A stretch of 64,000 bases of DNA, taken from contig NC_012751.1 in the NCBI RefSeq assembly GCF_000021705.1, forward strand, positions 1,662,006 through 1,726,005, given 5' to 3'. Under the pieces are notes generated by a model that worked only from the letters and a program-made list of their open reading frames with translations, was not told where the DNA came from and ran no database searches. The position numbers and the translations under genes are program-made. Source of the DNA: Candidatus Hamiltonella defensa 5AT (Acyrthosiphon pisum). GTDB taxonomy: Bacteria; Pseudomonadota; Gammaproteobacteria; Enterobacterales; Enterobacteriaceae. Shown piece by piece: positions 28,589 through 37,835 of the stretch (position 1 is the first letter of the stretch; every line of letters begins with the position of its first letter).

Positions 28589-29488
28589 TTAAAGTAAACC
28601 AGCACTTTTTAATGCCGCCATTACTTTAGGTTTGGCCGATTCAACTAAACGAGTCATAGGTAAGCGTAGAGTATCAGTCGTGATTAACTGTAACTTGTAA
28701 CAAGCCCATTTAACTGGAATAGGGTTTGGCTCAATAAATAAATGATGGTGTAAGGGCAACAGCTTTTGGTTTAAAATTCGAGCTTGAGAAAAAAATCCCT
28801 CTTGAGCCAACGCACAGAGGTCATTCATTTTGGCAGTTGCGACATTCGCTGTCACTGAAATAATACCTTTCCCACCCAGTTCCATAAAGTCTAAACCAGT
28901 TGCATCGTCACCGCTTAGAAGAATAAATTTTTCATCACAAATCAAAGATTGGATCTCTCTGACACGATTTAAATCACCAGTGGCTTCTTTAATACCAATA
29001 ATATGCTTAATTTTAGATAGCCGTGCAACCGTTGGAGGCAGGAGGTCACAACCAGTACGTGAGGGGACATTATAAAGAATCTGTGGGAGCTCAGTGCTTT
29101 CTGCAATCGCTTTAAAATGCTGGTATAACCCTTCTTGGGTGGGCCGATTGTAATAGGGAGTCACCGTTAAACAAGCAGCGACAGCTGTATTATGGAAATG
29201 TTGTGTCAAAGAAATGGCTTCGTCTGTCGAATTAGCCCCTGTACCAGCAATGACAGGGATTCGACCTGATGCAAATTCCAAGGTTTTTAATACAACATAC
29301 ACGTGTTCATCATGATTTAAAGTTGCAGATTCGCCCGTTGTACCAACGGAAACAATCGCTTGAGTTTTTCTCTCAACATGATGATCCACTAATTTTTTTA
29401 GACTGATTTCATCCAAACGGCCTTTGTTGTCCATAGGAGTAACCAATGCCACAATACATCCGCTGAAAACATCTGTTTTAGTTAACAT
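28589..29488 (-). CDS. dapA: 4-hydroxy-tetrahydrodipicolinate synthase
   Basis: 299 aa (E. coli 292). It condenses pyruvate with aspartate semialdehyde, the first step toward lysine and meso-diaminopimelate. The Schiff-base lysine is Lys167 (IIGIKEATGD), the catalytic tyrosine Tyr139 (ILYNVPSRTG), and the GTTGESATL pyruvate-binding loop is intact. An extra six residues precede the E. coli start point. It heads dapA-bamC-purC. The 140 bp between it and rplQ hold a terminator and presumably its promoter. Confidence 0.98.
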   Translation of the reverse strand: MLTKTDVFSGCIVALVTPMDNKGRLDEISLKKLVDHHVERKTQAIVSVGTTGESATLNHDEHVYVVLKTLEFASGRIPVIAGTGANSTDEAISLTQHFHNTAVAACLTVTPYYNRPTQEGLYQHFKAIAESTELPQILYNVPSRTGCDLLPPTVARLSKIKHIIGIKEATGDLNRVREIQSLICDEKFILLSGDDATGLDFMELGGKGIISVTANVATAKMNDLCALAQEGFFSQARILNQKLLPLHHHLFIEPNPIPVKWACYKLQLITTDTLRLPMTRLVESAKPKVMAALKSAGLL

Positions 29489-29587
29489 TAGTCATCCTCT
29501 AAAAAGGTAAATATAGACAGACAAATGTCTTTAAAACTTGAGCAATAATCCAGATCTGCTATTGCTATTTTTAGAAGTAAAAAATAT

Positions 29588-29614
29588 AAAAAAACCGAGC
29601 AAGCCCGGTTTTTT
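29588..29614 (-). terminator. Rho-independent terminator of the alpha operon
   Basis: On the minus strand CCGGG / CTCGG (one G-U pair) with loop CTTG, flanked by A and T runs, lies 15-41 bp after the rplQ stop. The T run on the minus strand (seven T) suits the end of rplQ. The flanking A run could also serve plus-strand transcription. Confidence 0.85.
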
Positions 29615-29628
29615 ATCTATAGATACAT

Positions 29629-30024
29629 TTATGCATTTGTATGTGTGGTAGGCTCTGGCTCTGATACAGATCGATCAAGCAATTCAATATAAGCCACAGG
29701 TGCATTATCTCCTGCCCGGGAACCACATTTTAAAATACGGGTATAACCACCCGCTCGGCTCACAAAACGAGGGCCAAGTTCATTAAACAATTTCACCACA
29801 ATGTCGTTATCACGAATACGGGCGAACGCCAATCGACGATTAGCAACGCTATCCGTCTTGGCAAGAGTAATTAATGGTTCAACAACACGACGCAATTCTT
29901 TAGCTTTTGGTACAGTCGTTTTGATTATTTCATGACGAACCAAAGAACTAGCCATATTACGAAACATAGCACGACGATGGCTACTATTACGGTTGAGTTG
30001 ACGACCACTTTTACGATGTCGCAT
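29629..30024 (-). CDS. rplQ: 50S ribosomal protein L17
   Basis: 131 aa (E. coli 127), starting MRHRKSGRQLNRNSSHRRAM. It binds 23S rRNA near the exit tunnel. It is the last gene of the alpha operon, 38 bp after rpoA, and ends just before a terminator. The C-terminal few residues (SEPEPTTHTNA) are diverged and slightly longer. Confidence 0.98.
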   Translation of the reverse strand: MRHRKSGRQLNRNSSHRRAMFRNMASSLVRHEIIKTTVPKAKELRRVVEPLITLAKTDSVANRRLAFARIRDNDIVVKLFNELGPRFVSRAGGYTRILKCGSRAGDNAPVAYIELLDRSVSEPEPTTHTNA

Positions 30025-30062
30025 GGAACCTTATCCTTCTCAGTAAAACATTATCTTGTGAA

Positions 30063-31055
30063 TCATTGCTCATCAGAAAGATTTGCCGGCGGCCAATTTT
30101 CTAGGCGCATGCCCAAAGATAGAGCTCGCGAAGCCAACACATCTTTAATTTCAGTAAGAGATTTTTTACCCAAGTTAGGCGTCTTAAGTAACTCAACTTC
30201 GGTACGCTGCACTAAATCACCAATATAGTGAATGGCTTCTGCCTTCAGACAGTTAGCAGAACGAACAGTTAATTCTAAATCATCGACAGGACGCAACAAA
30301 ATAGGATCAAATTCTGGCTTTTCTTCCTTCAGCTCTGGTTGACGAACATGATGTAGGTCAATGAAAGCCTCTAGTTGCTTAGCTAATATGGTGGCAGAAA
30401 AACGAATCGCTTCTTCAGGATTTATCGTACCATTAGTTTCCATATCAATAACTAGTTTGTCTAAATCGGTTCTTTGTTCTACACGTGCTGCTTCGACAAC
30501 ATAAGCAATCCGCTCTACAGGACTATAACATGCATCCACCAGCAGACGACCTATTGGGCGTTCATCTTCTTCTAGATTCATTCTAGAAGAAGCTGGAACA
30601 TAACCACGGCCACGTTGAATTTTGATTTTCATGCTAATAGAAGCATTTTCATCAGTCAAGTAGCATATGACATGCTGCGGCTTTACTATTTCCACATCGC
30701 CATTATGAGTAATATCAGCAGCAAGCACAGGGCCTATTCCAGACTTATTCAAGGTAACAGTAACCTCGTTTTTACCTTGAACTTTCACCTTCAATCCTTT
30801 CAGGTTAAGCAGAACTTCTAAAATATCTTCCTGCACACCTTCTTTGGTACTGTATTCATGCAGCACACCATCAATCTCAACTTCAGTGACGGCGTAACCC
30901 TGCATAGATGAAAGCAAAATACGACGCAGCGCGTTACCGAGAGTGTGACCGAAACCACGCTCTAAAGGTTCAAGGGTTATTTTAGCGTGACTCGGACTGA
31001 TTTGCTCGATATTTACCAAGCGCGGTTTTAGAAACTCTATCTCAGAACCCTGCAT
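30063..31055 (-). CDS. rpoA: RNA polymerase alpha subunit
   Basis: 330 aa (E. coli 329). The N-terminal domain (about 1-235) dimerises and nucleates core assembly (ERGFGHTLGNALRRILLSS); a linker rich in charged residues leads to the C-terminal domain (about 250-330) that contacts UP elements and activators (LTVRSANCLKAEAIHYIGDL, then NLGKKSLTEIKDVL). It lies between rpsD and rplQ as in E. coli. Confidence 0.98.
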   Translation of the reverse strand: MQGSEIEFLKPRLVNIEQISPSHAKITLEPLERGFGHTLGNALRRILLSSMQGYAVTEVEIDGVLHEYSTKEGVQEDILEVLLNLKGLKVKVQGKNEVTVTLNKSGIGPVLAADITHNGDVEIVKPQHVICYLTDENASISMKIKIQRGRGYVPASSRMNLEEDERPIGRLLVDACYSPVERIAYVVEAARVEQRTDLDKLVIDMETNGTINPEEAIRFSATILAKQLEAFIDLHHVRQPELKEEKPEFDPILLRPVDDLELTVRSANCLKAEAIHYIGDLVQRTEVELLKTPNLGKKSLTEIKDVLASRALSLGMRLENWPPANLSDEQ

Positions 31056-31080
31056 TGTGTCCTCTCTTTGATACTAAACT

Positions 31081-31701
31081 TTACTTGGAGTAAAGCTCGA
31101 CGATCAGGTGTTCATCGATGCCACCAGATATAACGGCACGTTCAGGAATAAACTTAAACGTACCGATCATTTCAGAAGAATCAATCTCCAACCAACTCAG
31201 CTCTTCACGTTGGGCAGACAGCTGAAGAGATTCTTTAATACGAGATTGTTTTTGTGCTTTCCGTCTGACACTGACTCTGTCATTAGGAGAGACTAAAAAA
31301 GAAGGTATGTTAACAACACGATCGTTAACCAGGATAGCTTTATGGGTAACCAGCTGACGTGCCTCAGCACGCGTTGCCCCAAAGCCGATGCGATAAACGA
31401 CATTGTCCAAACGACGTTCTAGCAGTTGTAACAAGTTTTCACCCGTATTACCCTTTAAACGCGCAGCTTCTTTATAATAACCATGAAATTGACGTTCTAA
31501 AACACCATAAACACGACGAACTTTCTGTTTTTCACGTAGCTGCAGCCCATAATCAGACAGCCGAGGTTTACGCGTGCCATGTTGCCCAGGTGGTTGATCA
31601 ATTTTACACTTAGTTTCAATCGCACGAACTCCGGACTTAAGAAATAAGTCCGTGCCTTCACGACGGCTCAGTTTGAGGTTAGGACCCAAATATCTAGCCA
31701 T
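31081..31701 (-). CDS. rpsD: 30S ribosomal protein S4
   Basis: 206 aa from the ATG at 31701, equal to E. coli. It nucleates 30S assembly on 16S rRNA, and in E. coli represses the alpha operon through the leader before rpsM. It starts [20 protein letters not shown]; the S4 RNA-binding domain is at about 95-160 ([20 protein letters not shown]). A leader-side ATG five codons upstream is in frame but adds residues absent from the family; GAGAAAAA precedes the chosen start. Confidence 0.98.
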
Positions 31702-31731
31702 TTTTTTCTCCAACAAAACTAAAAATCGGCT

Positions 31732-32121
31732 CTATACCCGACGCCTTTTGGGCGGACGACAACCGTTATGAGGAATAGGGGTCATATCAGTAATACTAGT
31801 AATTCGATAACCCGATGCATTAAATGCGCGAACAGTAGATTCACGCCCAGGACCTGGGCCTTTCACTATGACTTCCAAAGTTTTTATACCATAATCTTTT
31901 ACCGCTTCAGCACAGCGTTCTGCTGCAACCTGTGCCGCAAATGGCGTAGATTTACGAGAACCCCTAAAACCAGATCCTCCTGCTGTTGCCCAAGCTAAAA
32001 CGTTTCCCTGACCATCTGTGATGGTAACGATAGTATTATTAAAAGAGGCATGAACGTGAGCGATACAATTAGGGATTTGCCTCTTTATACGTTTATGCGC
32101 ACGAATAGGTGCCTTTGCCAT
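31732..32121 (-). CDS. rpsK: 30S ribosomal protein S11
   Basis: 129 aa (E. coli 129). It binds the 16S platform near the mRNA exit. It starts MAKAPIRAHKRIKRQIPN; AHVHASFNNTIVTITD and the C-terminal PHNGCRPPKRRRV are conserved. It lies 15 bp after rpsM and 30 bp before rpsD. Confidence 0.98.
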   Translation of the reverse strand: MAKAPIRAHKRIKRQIPNCIAHVHASFNNTIVTITDGQGNVLAWATAGGSGFRGSRKSTPFAAQVAAERCAEAVKDYGIKTLEVIVKGPGPGRESTVRAFNASGYRITSITDMTPIPHNGCRPPKRRRV

Positions 32122-32136
32122 TATTAATCCCCCCGA

Positions 32137-32493
32137 TTATTTCTTGATGGGTTTACGTGGCCCCTTTCGGGTACGTGCGTTAGTCTTGGTACGCTGCCCC
32201 CGAACTGGGAGACCACGTCTATGACGCAAACCACGATACGTTCCAATATCCATCAAACGTTTTATGTTCAAGGTTACTTCACGACGTAGATCACCCTCGA
32301 CAGTATATTTTGCAACCTGCTCACGTAGTTCTTCAATTTGTTTTTCAGACAACTCACTGATCTTAACAGCCGCAGAAACACCTGTTTTAGCACAGATATC
32401 CAATGCAGTAGTTCTACCTATCCCGTAAATTGAAGTTAAAGCAATCACGGCATGTTTTTTATCAGGGATGTTAATGCCTGCTATACGGGCCAC
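32137..32493 (-). CDS. rpsM: 30S ribosomal protein S13
   Basis: 118 aa (E. coli 118). It sits in the head of the 30S and contacts P-site tRNA and 50S. The start codon is GTG in the context CATAGTGGCCCGTATAGC, as in E. coli. MARIAGINIPDKKHAVIALT and the C-terminal RGQRTKTNARTRKGPRKP are conserved. It is the first gene of the alpha operon and is preceded by the S4-responsive leader. Confidence 0.98.
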   Translation of the reverse strand: MARIAGINIPDKKHAVIALTSIYGIGRTTALDICAKTGVSAAVKISELSEKQIEELREQVAKYTVEGDLRREVTLNIKRLMDIGTYRGLRHRRGLPVRGQRTKTNARTRKGPRKPIKK

Positions 32494-32572
32494 TATGCAC
32501 TCCTACTATTTATAATTAATACTGTATTGAAAGCCCGTTTCAGGATACTCAAACGGCATTAAACGACACATT
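32490..32572 (-). promoter_or_regulatory. Alpha operon leader, S4-binding pseudoknot (Alpha_RBS type)
   Basis: On the minus strand the leader contains GTTTGAGTATCCTGAAACGG, then GGGCTTTC, and ends TAAATAGTAGGAGTGCATAGTG, overlapping the GTG start of rpsM. As far as I remember it this is almost the same as the E. coli alpha leader that folds into a double pseudoknot bound by S4. It is recalled, not aligned. The boundaries are approximate; the 5' arm (GTGTCGTT) is placed by analogy. Confidence 0.82.
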
Positions 32573-32628
32573 TAAGAATGAGAGATAAAGCTTACCCACT
32601 CAGTTTTTGAAAAAATACAAAACATTAA

Positions 32629-32745
32629 TCAACCTTGACGTTGTTTATGCTTTGGTTCATCACTACAAATTATTCTAACGACACCATGACGTTTTATAAT
32701 CTTACAGTTCCGACACATTTTTTTAACGGAAGCACGCACTTTCAT
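32629..32745 (-). CDS. rpmJ: 50S ribosomal protein L36
   Basis: 38 aa, exactly the E. coli length; too short for routine gene lists. It starts MKVRASVKKMCRNCKIIKRH and ends KHKQRQG. The zinc ribbon ligands Cys11, Cys14, Cys27 and His33 are present, so this is the zinc-binding (C+) form. It lies 33 bp after secY, and 135 bp of leader separate it from rpsM. Confidence 0.97.
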   Translation of the reverse strand: MKVRASVKKMCRNCKIIKRHGVVRIICSDEPKHKQRQG

Positions 32746-32778
32746 TTTAATTCTCCGAAATTTTCTCAATCGGCGATT

Positions 32779-34104
32779 TTAGCCTTTCAGGTTTGCTTTT
32801 TTCAAAGCAGACTCATACTGACTTGACATCATTAGAGTCTGCAACTGAGCCATAAAATCCATGATAACTACAACCACAATAAGTAAAGAAGTACCACCAA
32901 AATAAAATGGAACTTTCATAGCATCACGCATGAATTCTGGTATAAGACAGATAAAAGTAATATAAATTGAACCGATTAATGTAAGACGTGACATTACTTT
33001 ATCTATATATTTTGATGTTTGCTCTCCTGGGCGAATACCTGGAACAAATGCCCCTGATTTTTTAAGATTATCTGCAGTTTCGCGAGGATTAAACACTAAA
33101 GCAGTATAAAAAAAACAGAAAAAAATGATGGCCGATGCATAAAGCAACACATAAAGGGGTTGACCAGGTTGCAAGTACATAGAAATAGCGGTGAGAGAGC
33201 TCCAACCTGTTCCATCACCAAACCAAGATGCTAAAGTAGCAGGAAACAATATGATACTCGAAGCAAAAATAGCGGGGATCACGCCAGCCATGTTTACCTT
33301 TAATGGTAAGTGCGTACTTTGCGCCGCGTAAATACGACGACCTTGTTGACGTTGAGCGTAGTTAACGACGATACGGCGTTGACCCCGCTCGATAAAAACA
33401 ACAACAAAAGTTACTGAAAATACTAATGCTATAACAATCAGTAACAGCAAAAAATGTAAATCACCTTCTCTAGCTTGTTCAATAGTATGACCAACAGCAG
33501 AAGGTAATCCTGCAACGATACCAGCAAATATGATAATTGAAATACCATTACCTATACCGCGTTCAGTAATTTGCTCACCCAGCCACATAAGAAAAATAGT
33601 TCCAGTGACTAAGCTAACAACCGCAGTAAAGTAAAAAGGAAAACCAGGCGACAACACCAAGCCTTTCATTCCAGGCATATTGGGTAAACCGGTTGCAATA
33701 CCAATAGATTGAATAATGGCCAATAATAAAGTGGCATAACGAGTATATTGACTTATTTTTCTACGACCGGATTCGCCTTCTTTTTTCATTTCTGCTAGTA
33801 CTGGATGAACCACTGTTAGCAACTGAATAATAATGGAGGCAGAAATATAAGGCATAATGCCCAAAGCTAATATAGAGGCACGACTTAAAGCACCACCCGA
33901 AAACATATTAAACATTTCAATAATCGTGCCCTTTTGCTGCTCAAGCAATTTAGAAAGCACGGCTGAATCAATACCAGGAATTGGAATAAATGAACCAATA
34001 CGAAAAACAATAAGAGCGCCAACAACAAACAAAAGACGACGTTTAAGTTCACCTAAACCGCCTTTAGTGCTTTGAAAATCTAGTGCTGTCTGTTTTTTGG
34101 TCAT
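32779..34104 (-). CDS. secY: Preprotein translocase subunit SecY
   Basis: 441 aa from the ATG at 34104 (E. coli 443). The ten-helix channel of the Sec translocon in the inner membrane. It starts MTKKQTALDFQSTKGGLGEL; TM segments and cytoplasmic loops (EQITERGIGNGISIIIFAGI, VFNPRETADNLKKSGAFVPG) are nearly identical to E. coli. An upstream in-frame ATG nine codons earlier overlaps the rplO end and is not the family start. It is the penultimate gene of the spc operon. Confidence 0.98.
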   Translation of the reverse strand: MTKKQTALDFQSTKGGLGELKRRLLFVVGALIVFRIGSFIPIPGIDSAVLSKLLEQQKGTIIEMFNMFSGGALSRASILALGIMPYISASIIIQLLTVVHPVLAEMKKEGESGRRKISQYTRYATLLLAIIQSIGIATGLPNMPGMKGLVLSPGFPFYFTAVVSLVTGTIFLMWLGEQITERGIGNGISIIIFAGIVAGLPSAVGHTIEQAREGDLHFLLLLIVIALVFSVTFVVVFIERGQRRIVVNYAQRQQGRRIYAAQSTHLPLKVNMAGVIPAIFASSIILFPATLASWFGDGTGWSSLTAISMYLQPGQPLYVLLYASAIIFFCFFYTALVFNPRETADNLKKSGAFVPGIRPGEQTSKYIDKVMSRLTLIGSIYITFICLIPEFMRDAMKVPFYFGGTSLLIVVVVIMDFMAQLQTLMMSSQYESALKKANLKG

Positions 34105-34111
34105 CTGCTGC

Positions 34112-34546
34112 TTATTCCTCAATTTTACCACCAGCAGCTTCTATAGCAGCACGGGCACCTTTAGTGACCCCTAATCCACGAATAATAACAGGGATTTCTA
34201 TGGTGCCTGAAAGAATAATTTTTGCATATTGAGACTGATAAGGAATAATTTTACATGCCTTCAAAATATTGATATCGACAACATCTGTTTCGAGTAAAGC
34301 AAGTTGAAATAAACGAACCTCTGCTGTTACCATTGCCTTACGAGAGATAAAGCCAAATTTCGGCAAGCGGCGATATAAAGGCATCTGACCACCTTCAAAA
34401 CCTCGACGTACACCGCCTCCAGTACGAGAATTTTGTCCTTTATGACCACGTCCGCCCGTTTTACCCAGACCAGAGCCGATACCACGACCTACGCGTTTTG
34501 GAGCCTGTTTGGCACCCTGAGCAGGCGATAAAGTATTTAAACGCAT
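34112..34546 (-). CDS. rplO: 50S ribosomal protein L15
   Basis: 144 aa (E. coli 144), starting MRLNTLSPAQGAKQAPKRVG. The glycine/arginine-rich N-terminal extension (RGIGSGLGKTGGRGHKGQNS) runs into the 23S core. Its start overlaps the end of rpmD by 10 bp. Confidence 0.98.
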   Translation of the reverse strand: MRLNTLSPAQGAKQAPKRVGRGIGSGLGKTGGRGHKGQNSRTGGGVRRGFEGGQMPLYRRLPKFGFISRKAMVTAEVRLFQLALLETDVVDINILKACKIIPYQSQYAKIILSGTIEIPVIIRGLGVTKGARAAIEAAGGKIEE

Positions 34547-34740
34547 TGGTTACCTTCCTCAAGCAGTTCGACTTTAATCATATAAGAAACTAAGTTAAGC
34601 ATACCGCGAATGGCAGGAGTATTATTGAGCTCTACGTGACGATTAATACGTCGTAAACCTAAACCATCCAGAGTCGCTTTATGCTTTGGTAAGCGGCCAA
34701 TCCTGCTGCGAATAAGAGTCACTTTAATAGTTTTTCTCAT
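34537..34740 (-). CDS. rpmD: 50S ribosomal protein L30
   Basis: 67 aa (E. coli 59). MRKTIKVTLIRSRIGRLPKH through SYMIKVEL is the full family domain; the last eight residues (LEEGNQCV) are an extension that overlaps rplO. The stop of the ancestral gene has probably been lost and the frame runs to the next stop inside rplO. Confidence 0.96.
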   Translation of the reverse strand: MRKTIKVTLIRSRIGRLPKHKATLDGLGLRRINRHVELNNTPAIRGMLNLVSYMIKVELLEEGNQCV

Positions 34741-34744
34741 GGTT

Positions 34745-35254
34745 TTATTTACCTAAAATCTCTTCGAGTGATTTACCACGCTTAGCTGCGATCATTTCTG
34801 GGGATTTCATATCTTTTAAAGCCTTAATAGTGGCACGTACCACATTAATTGGATTAGTAGAACCATAAATCTTCGCTAATACGTCGTGAATGCCTGCAAC
34901 CTCTAGCAAAGAACGCATTGCACCGCCAGCAATAATACCTGTACCTTCAGAAGCAGGCTGCATAAATACTTGAGAACCAGTATGAGAAGCTTTAATAGAA
35001 TATTGTAAAGTATCAGCATTTAGAGAAATGGTAATCATGTTACGGCGGGCTTTTTCTATTGCTTTCTGAATTGCCGCAGGCACTTCACGAGCTTTAGCAT
35101 ACCCAAAACCTACTCGTCCTTTACCGTCTCCTACGACTGTCAGTGCAGTAAAACTGAAAATACGACCACCTTTTACAGTTTTAGATACACGGTTTACGTC
35201 TATCAGCTTTTCCTGTAGTTCACCAGCATGTTTTTCTTTTTCGATGAGAGCCAT
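34745..35254 (-). CDS. rpsE: 30S ribosomal protein S5
   Basis: 169 aa from the ATG at 35254 (E. coli 167). It is involved in translational accuracy and mRNA helicase activity at the entry channel. The N-terminal dsRBD-like domain (VNRVSKTVKGGRIFSFTALT) and the C-terminal domain (ASEGTGIIAGGAMRSLLEVA) are complete. GAGG lies 9 nt upstream; a GTG two codons earlier is less likely. It sits between rplR and rpmD. Confidence 0.97.
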   Translation of the reverse strand: MALIEKEKHAGELQEKLIDVNRVSKTVKGGRIFSFTALTVVGDGKGRVGFGYAKAREVPAAIQKAIEKARRNMITISLNADTLQYSIKASHTGSQVFMQPASEGTGIIAGGAMRSLLEVAGIHDVLAKIYGSTNPINVVRATIKALKDMKSPEMIAAKRGKSLEEILGK

Positions 35255-35273
35255 TTTCACTAACCTCTAAAAC

Positions 35274-35627
35274 TTAAAAATTAAGGCCAGCTTCACGAGC
35301 ATTATCTGCCAGCGCCTGGACTCTGCCATGATATTGAAAACCAGATCGGTCAAAAGATACTTTTATAATACCTTTTTTCAATGCTCTCTCGGCAATAATT
35401 TTACCAACAAACGCGGCGGCTTCTTTATTTCCGGAGTATTTAAATTCCTGATTGATCACTTTTTCTACACTAGAAGCAGCAACCAAAACCTCAGAACCAG
35501 TTGGTGAAATAATTTGTGCATATATATGACGTGAAGTCCGGTTTATGACTAAACGAGTTGTACCTAATTCTTTAATCTTTTGTCGTGTACGGGTCGCACG
35601 ACGGATACGGGCTAGTTTCTTATCCAT
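35274..35627 (-). CDS. rplR: 50S ribosomal protein L18
   Basis: 117 aa (E. coli 117), starting [20 protein letters not shown]. It binds 5S rRNA. The C-terminal [20 protein letters not shown] signature is intact. It lies 9 bp after rplF. Confidence 0.98.
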
Positions 35628-35636
35628 AGTGTTACC

Positions 35637-36170
35637 TTACTTCTTTTTAGCCTCTTTGAGACGCACGCTTTCATCGGCGTAACGAACACCTTTGCCCTTA
35701 TAGGGTTCAGGACGACGGTAATTTCTAATATCAGCGGCAACCTGAGAAATAAGCTTTTTATCAGGACCTTTAAGTATGATTTCAGTTTGAGTTGGGCACT
35801 CAGCAACAACACCCAACGGCAGTTGATGATCAATCGGATGAGAAAACCCTAAAGCAAGCTTTAGGATATTCCCCTGTATTGCCGCACGATAACCTACACC
35901 TACTAATGAAAGCTTTTTAGTGAAACCTTCGGTTACCCCAATAACCATGGAGTTAAGTAAAGCACGAGCGGTACCCGCTTGAGCCCAACCGTCTGAAACC
36001 CTTTCTCTTGCCGCCAGAGTTAATATATTTCCTGTATAATTAATATTCACAGCTTTATGAACTGAAATAGTTAATTCACCATTTTTACCTTTAATCGAAA
36101 TAACCTGATTGTTGAGTTTCACCTCTACACCAGCAGGAATGACGATGGGAGTTTTTCCAACACGAGACAT
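35637..36170 (-). CDS. rplF: 50S ribosomal protein L6
   Basis: 177 aa (E. coli 177), starting [20 protein letters not shown]. Two L6 repeats are present; the C-terminal repeat has [20 protein letters not shown] and [16 protein letters not shown]. It lies 13 bp after rpsH. Confidence 0.98.
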
Positions 36171-36183
36171 TCTATTCCTCGAA

Positions 36184-36579
36184 TTAAGCTACGTAGCAGA
36201 TAACTTCACCACCAAGACCAGCTTGGCGAGCTGCACGATCAGTGATAACACCTTTAGAGGTAGAAATAATAGCAATTCCCATACCACCCATGACCTTAGG
36301 CAGTGCATCTCTTTTTTTATAAATACGGAGACTAGGGCAACTAATACGGTCAATTCTTTCTACTACCGGTTTTCCTTGATAATACTTAAGTATTATTACC
36401 AAAGTTGGATTAGTTATGTCACCTTCGACAGTAAAACTGTTAATAAAACCTTCTTCCTTTAAAACTTCAGCTATAGCGACTTTCAATTTAGATGAAGGCA
36501 TGGTGACTCCAACTTTGTTGGCGGCTTGACCATTACGGATACGAGTTAACATGTCCGCAATAGGATCTTGCATGCTCAT
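36184..36579 (-). CDS. rpsH: 30S ribosomal protein S8
   Basis: 131 aa including Met (E. coli 130 mature), starting [20 protein letters not shown]. It binds 16S helix 21 and, in E. coli, represses the spc mRNA near the rplX-rplE junction. The C-terminal [20 protein letters not shown] is conserved. It lies 34 bp after rpsN. Confidence 0.98.
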
Positions 36580-36613
36580 TTTATCTTTAACTCCCGTGAT
36601 TTAATTAATAGAA

Positions 36614-36919
36614 TTACCAAGATGCTTTTTTTAGGCCTGGTATTAGACCTTGTACTGCGGCTTTACGAATTTTACTACGGCACAATTTAAATTTTCTAAG
36701 TACACCGTGCGCTCGGCCTGTCTGAGAACAACGGTTACTTTGTCGACATCGACTAGAATCCCGCGGTAAACGTTGCAACATCATCATAGCAGACCAACGT
36801 TCTTTATCTGATGAAGTAATACTAGAAATAATAGTCTTCAACTCTAGACGTTTTTCACAAAATTTCTTTTCCAATTTAATACGAATATATTCTCGAGCGA
36901 TAATTGATTTCTTAGCCAT
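36614..36919 (-). CDS. rpsN: 30S ribosomal protein S14
   Basis: 101 aa (E. coli 101), starting MAKKSIIAREYIRIKLEKKF and ending GLIPGLKKASW. It is the long, zinc-free (C-) form: the CxxC pairs of the zinc form are not present in the RCRQSNRCSQTGRAHGVLRK region. It sits in the head of the 30S between rplE and rpsH. Confidence 0.97.
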   Translation of the reverse strand: MAKKSIIAREYIRIKLEKKFCEKRLELKTIISSITSSDKERWSAMMMLQRLPRDSSRCRQSNRCSQTGRAHGVLRKFKLCRSKIRKAAVQGLIPGLKKASW

Positions 36920-36934
36920 ATTAGTAATCCGCTT

Positions 36935-37474
36935 TTATTTACGGAATGGAAATTTAAAAGCAGCCAATAATGCAAGCCCTTCATCATCAGATTTTGCAGT
37001 AGTGGTAATGCTAATATCCAAACCAAAGATTTTAACAATCGCATCGTAATTAATTTCAGGGAAAATAATTTGTTCTGACACGCCCATATTATAATTACCA
37101 CGACCGTCGAAAGACTTTTTAGATAAGCCACGAAAATCACGAATACGTGGTATGGCAATAGAAAGCAAACGCTCTAAAAATTCCCACATACGTTTACCAC
37201 GTAAAGTCACTTTACATCCTATGGGATAACCTTGACGTATGCTAAAACCAGCAACCGATTTGCGTGCTTTAGTCACTAAAGGTTTTTGAGCGGAAATTGC
37301 TGCTAAATCCGACATTGCACTATCAAGCAATTTTTTATCAGAAACAGCCTCGCCAACTCCCATATTCAAGGTGATTTTTGTTACCCGAGGGACTTGCATG
37401 ACAGAAGCATAGGAAAATTTACACATCATCTCTTTGATTACTATATCTTTATAGTAATCATGCAATCTTGCCAT
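36935..37474 (-). CDS. rplE: 50S ribosomal protein L5
   Basis: 179 aa from the second of two adjacent ATGs (37474), equal to E. coli; GGAG lies 7 nt upstream of it. It binds 5S rRNA and contacts P-site tRNA. It starts MARLHDYYKDIVIKEM; TKITLNMGVGEA and PRIRDFRGLSKKSFDGRGNY are conserved. The rplX-rplE junction is where S8 represses translation in E. coli; the sequence AATTTGGAGTAACATG is preserved there. Confidence 0.97.
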   Translation of the reverse strand: MARLHDYYKDIVIKEMMCKFSYASVMQVPRVTKITLNMGVGEAVSDKKLLDSAMSDLAAISAQKPLVTKARKSVAGFSIRQGYPIGCKVTLRGKRMWEFLERLLSIAIPRIRDFRGLSKKSFDGRGNYNMGVSEQIIFPEINYDAIVKIFGLDISITTTAKSDDEGLALLAAFKFPFRK

Positions 37475-37495
37475 CATGTTACTCCAAATTAATTT

Positions 37496-37825
37496 CTAAC
37501 TTTTATTTATCTTAGCAATGGCTTTACCGCTCGATTTAAAAAACCGAACTTTTTTACCGTTTTCATATTTAAAACCTATTCTATCAGCTTTACCGGTGTC
37601 TTCGTTGAAGATAGCAACGTTAGAAAAGTCGATCGGCGCCTCTTTTTCAATAATACCACCTGGTTGATTCTGAGCCGGAACAGGTTTTTGATGTTTCTTA
37701 ACCAAATTTACGCCTTCAAGAATGACCTTCCCGTTTTTCAAAATTTTTTTTATTTTTGTTCGCTTCCCTTTATCTTTTCCGGTAAGCACAATAATTTGAT
37801 CGTTACAACGAATTTTCATTGCCAT
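37496..37825 (-). CDS. rplX: 50S ribosomal protein L24
   Basis: 109 aa (E. coli 104). A KOW-domain assembly initiator of the 50S. It starts MAMKIRCNDQIIVLTGKDKG; GVNLVKKHQKPVPAQNQPGG is conserved. The C-terminal SGKAIAKINKS is a few residues longer than in E. coli. It lies 10 bp after rplN. Confidence 0.97.
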   Translation of the reverse strand: MAMKIRCNDQIIVLTGKDKGKRTKIKKILKNGKVILEGVNLVKKHQKPVPAQNQPGGIIEKEAPIDFSNVAIFNEDTGKADRIGFKYENGKKVRFFKSSGKAIAKINKS

Positions 37826-37835
37826 AGCTCGCCTC

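Noticed and set aside
36844..37158. 104-codon minus-strand frame across rplE and rpsN
   Set aside because: It overlaps two certain ribosomal protein genes in a different frame; a shadow.
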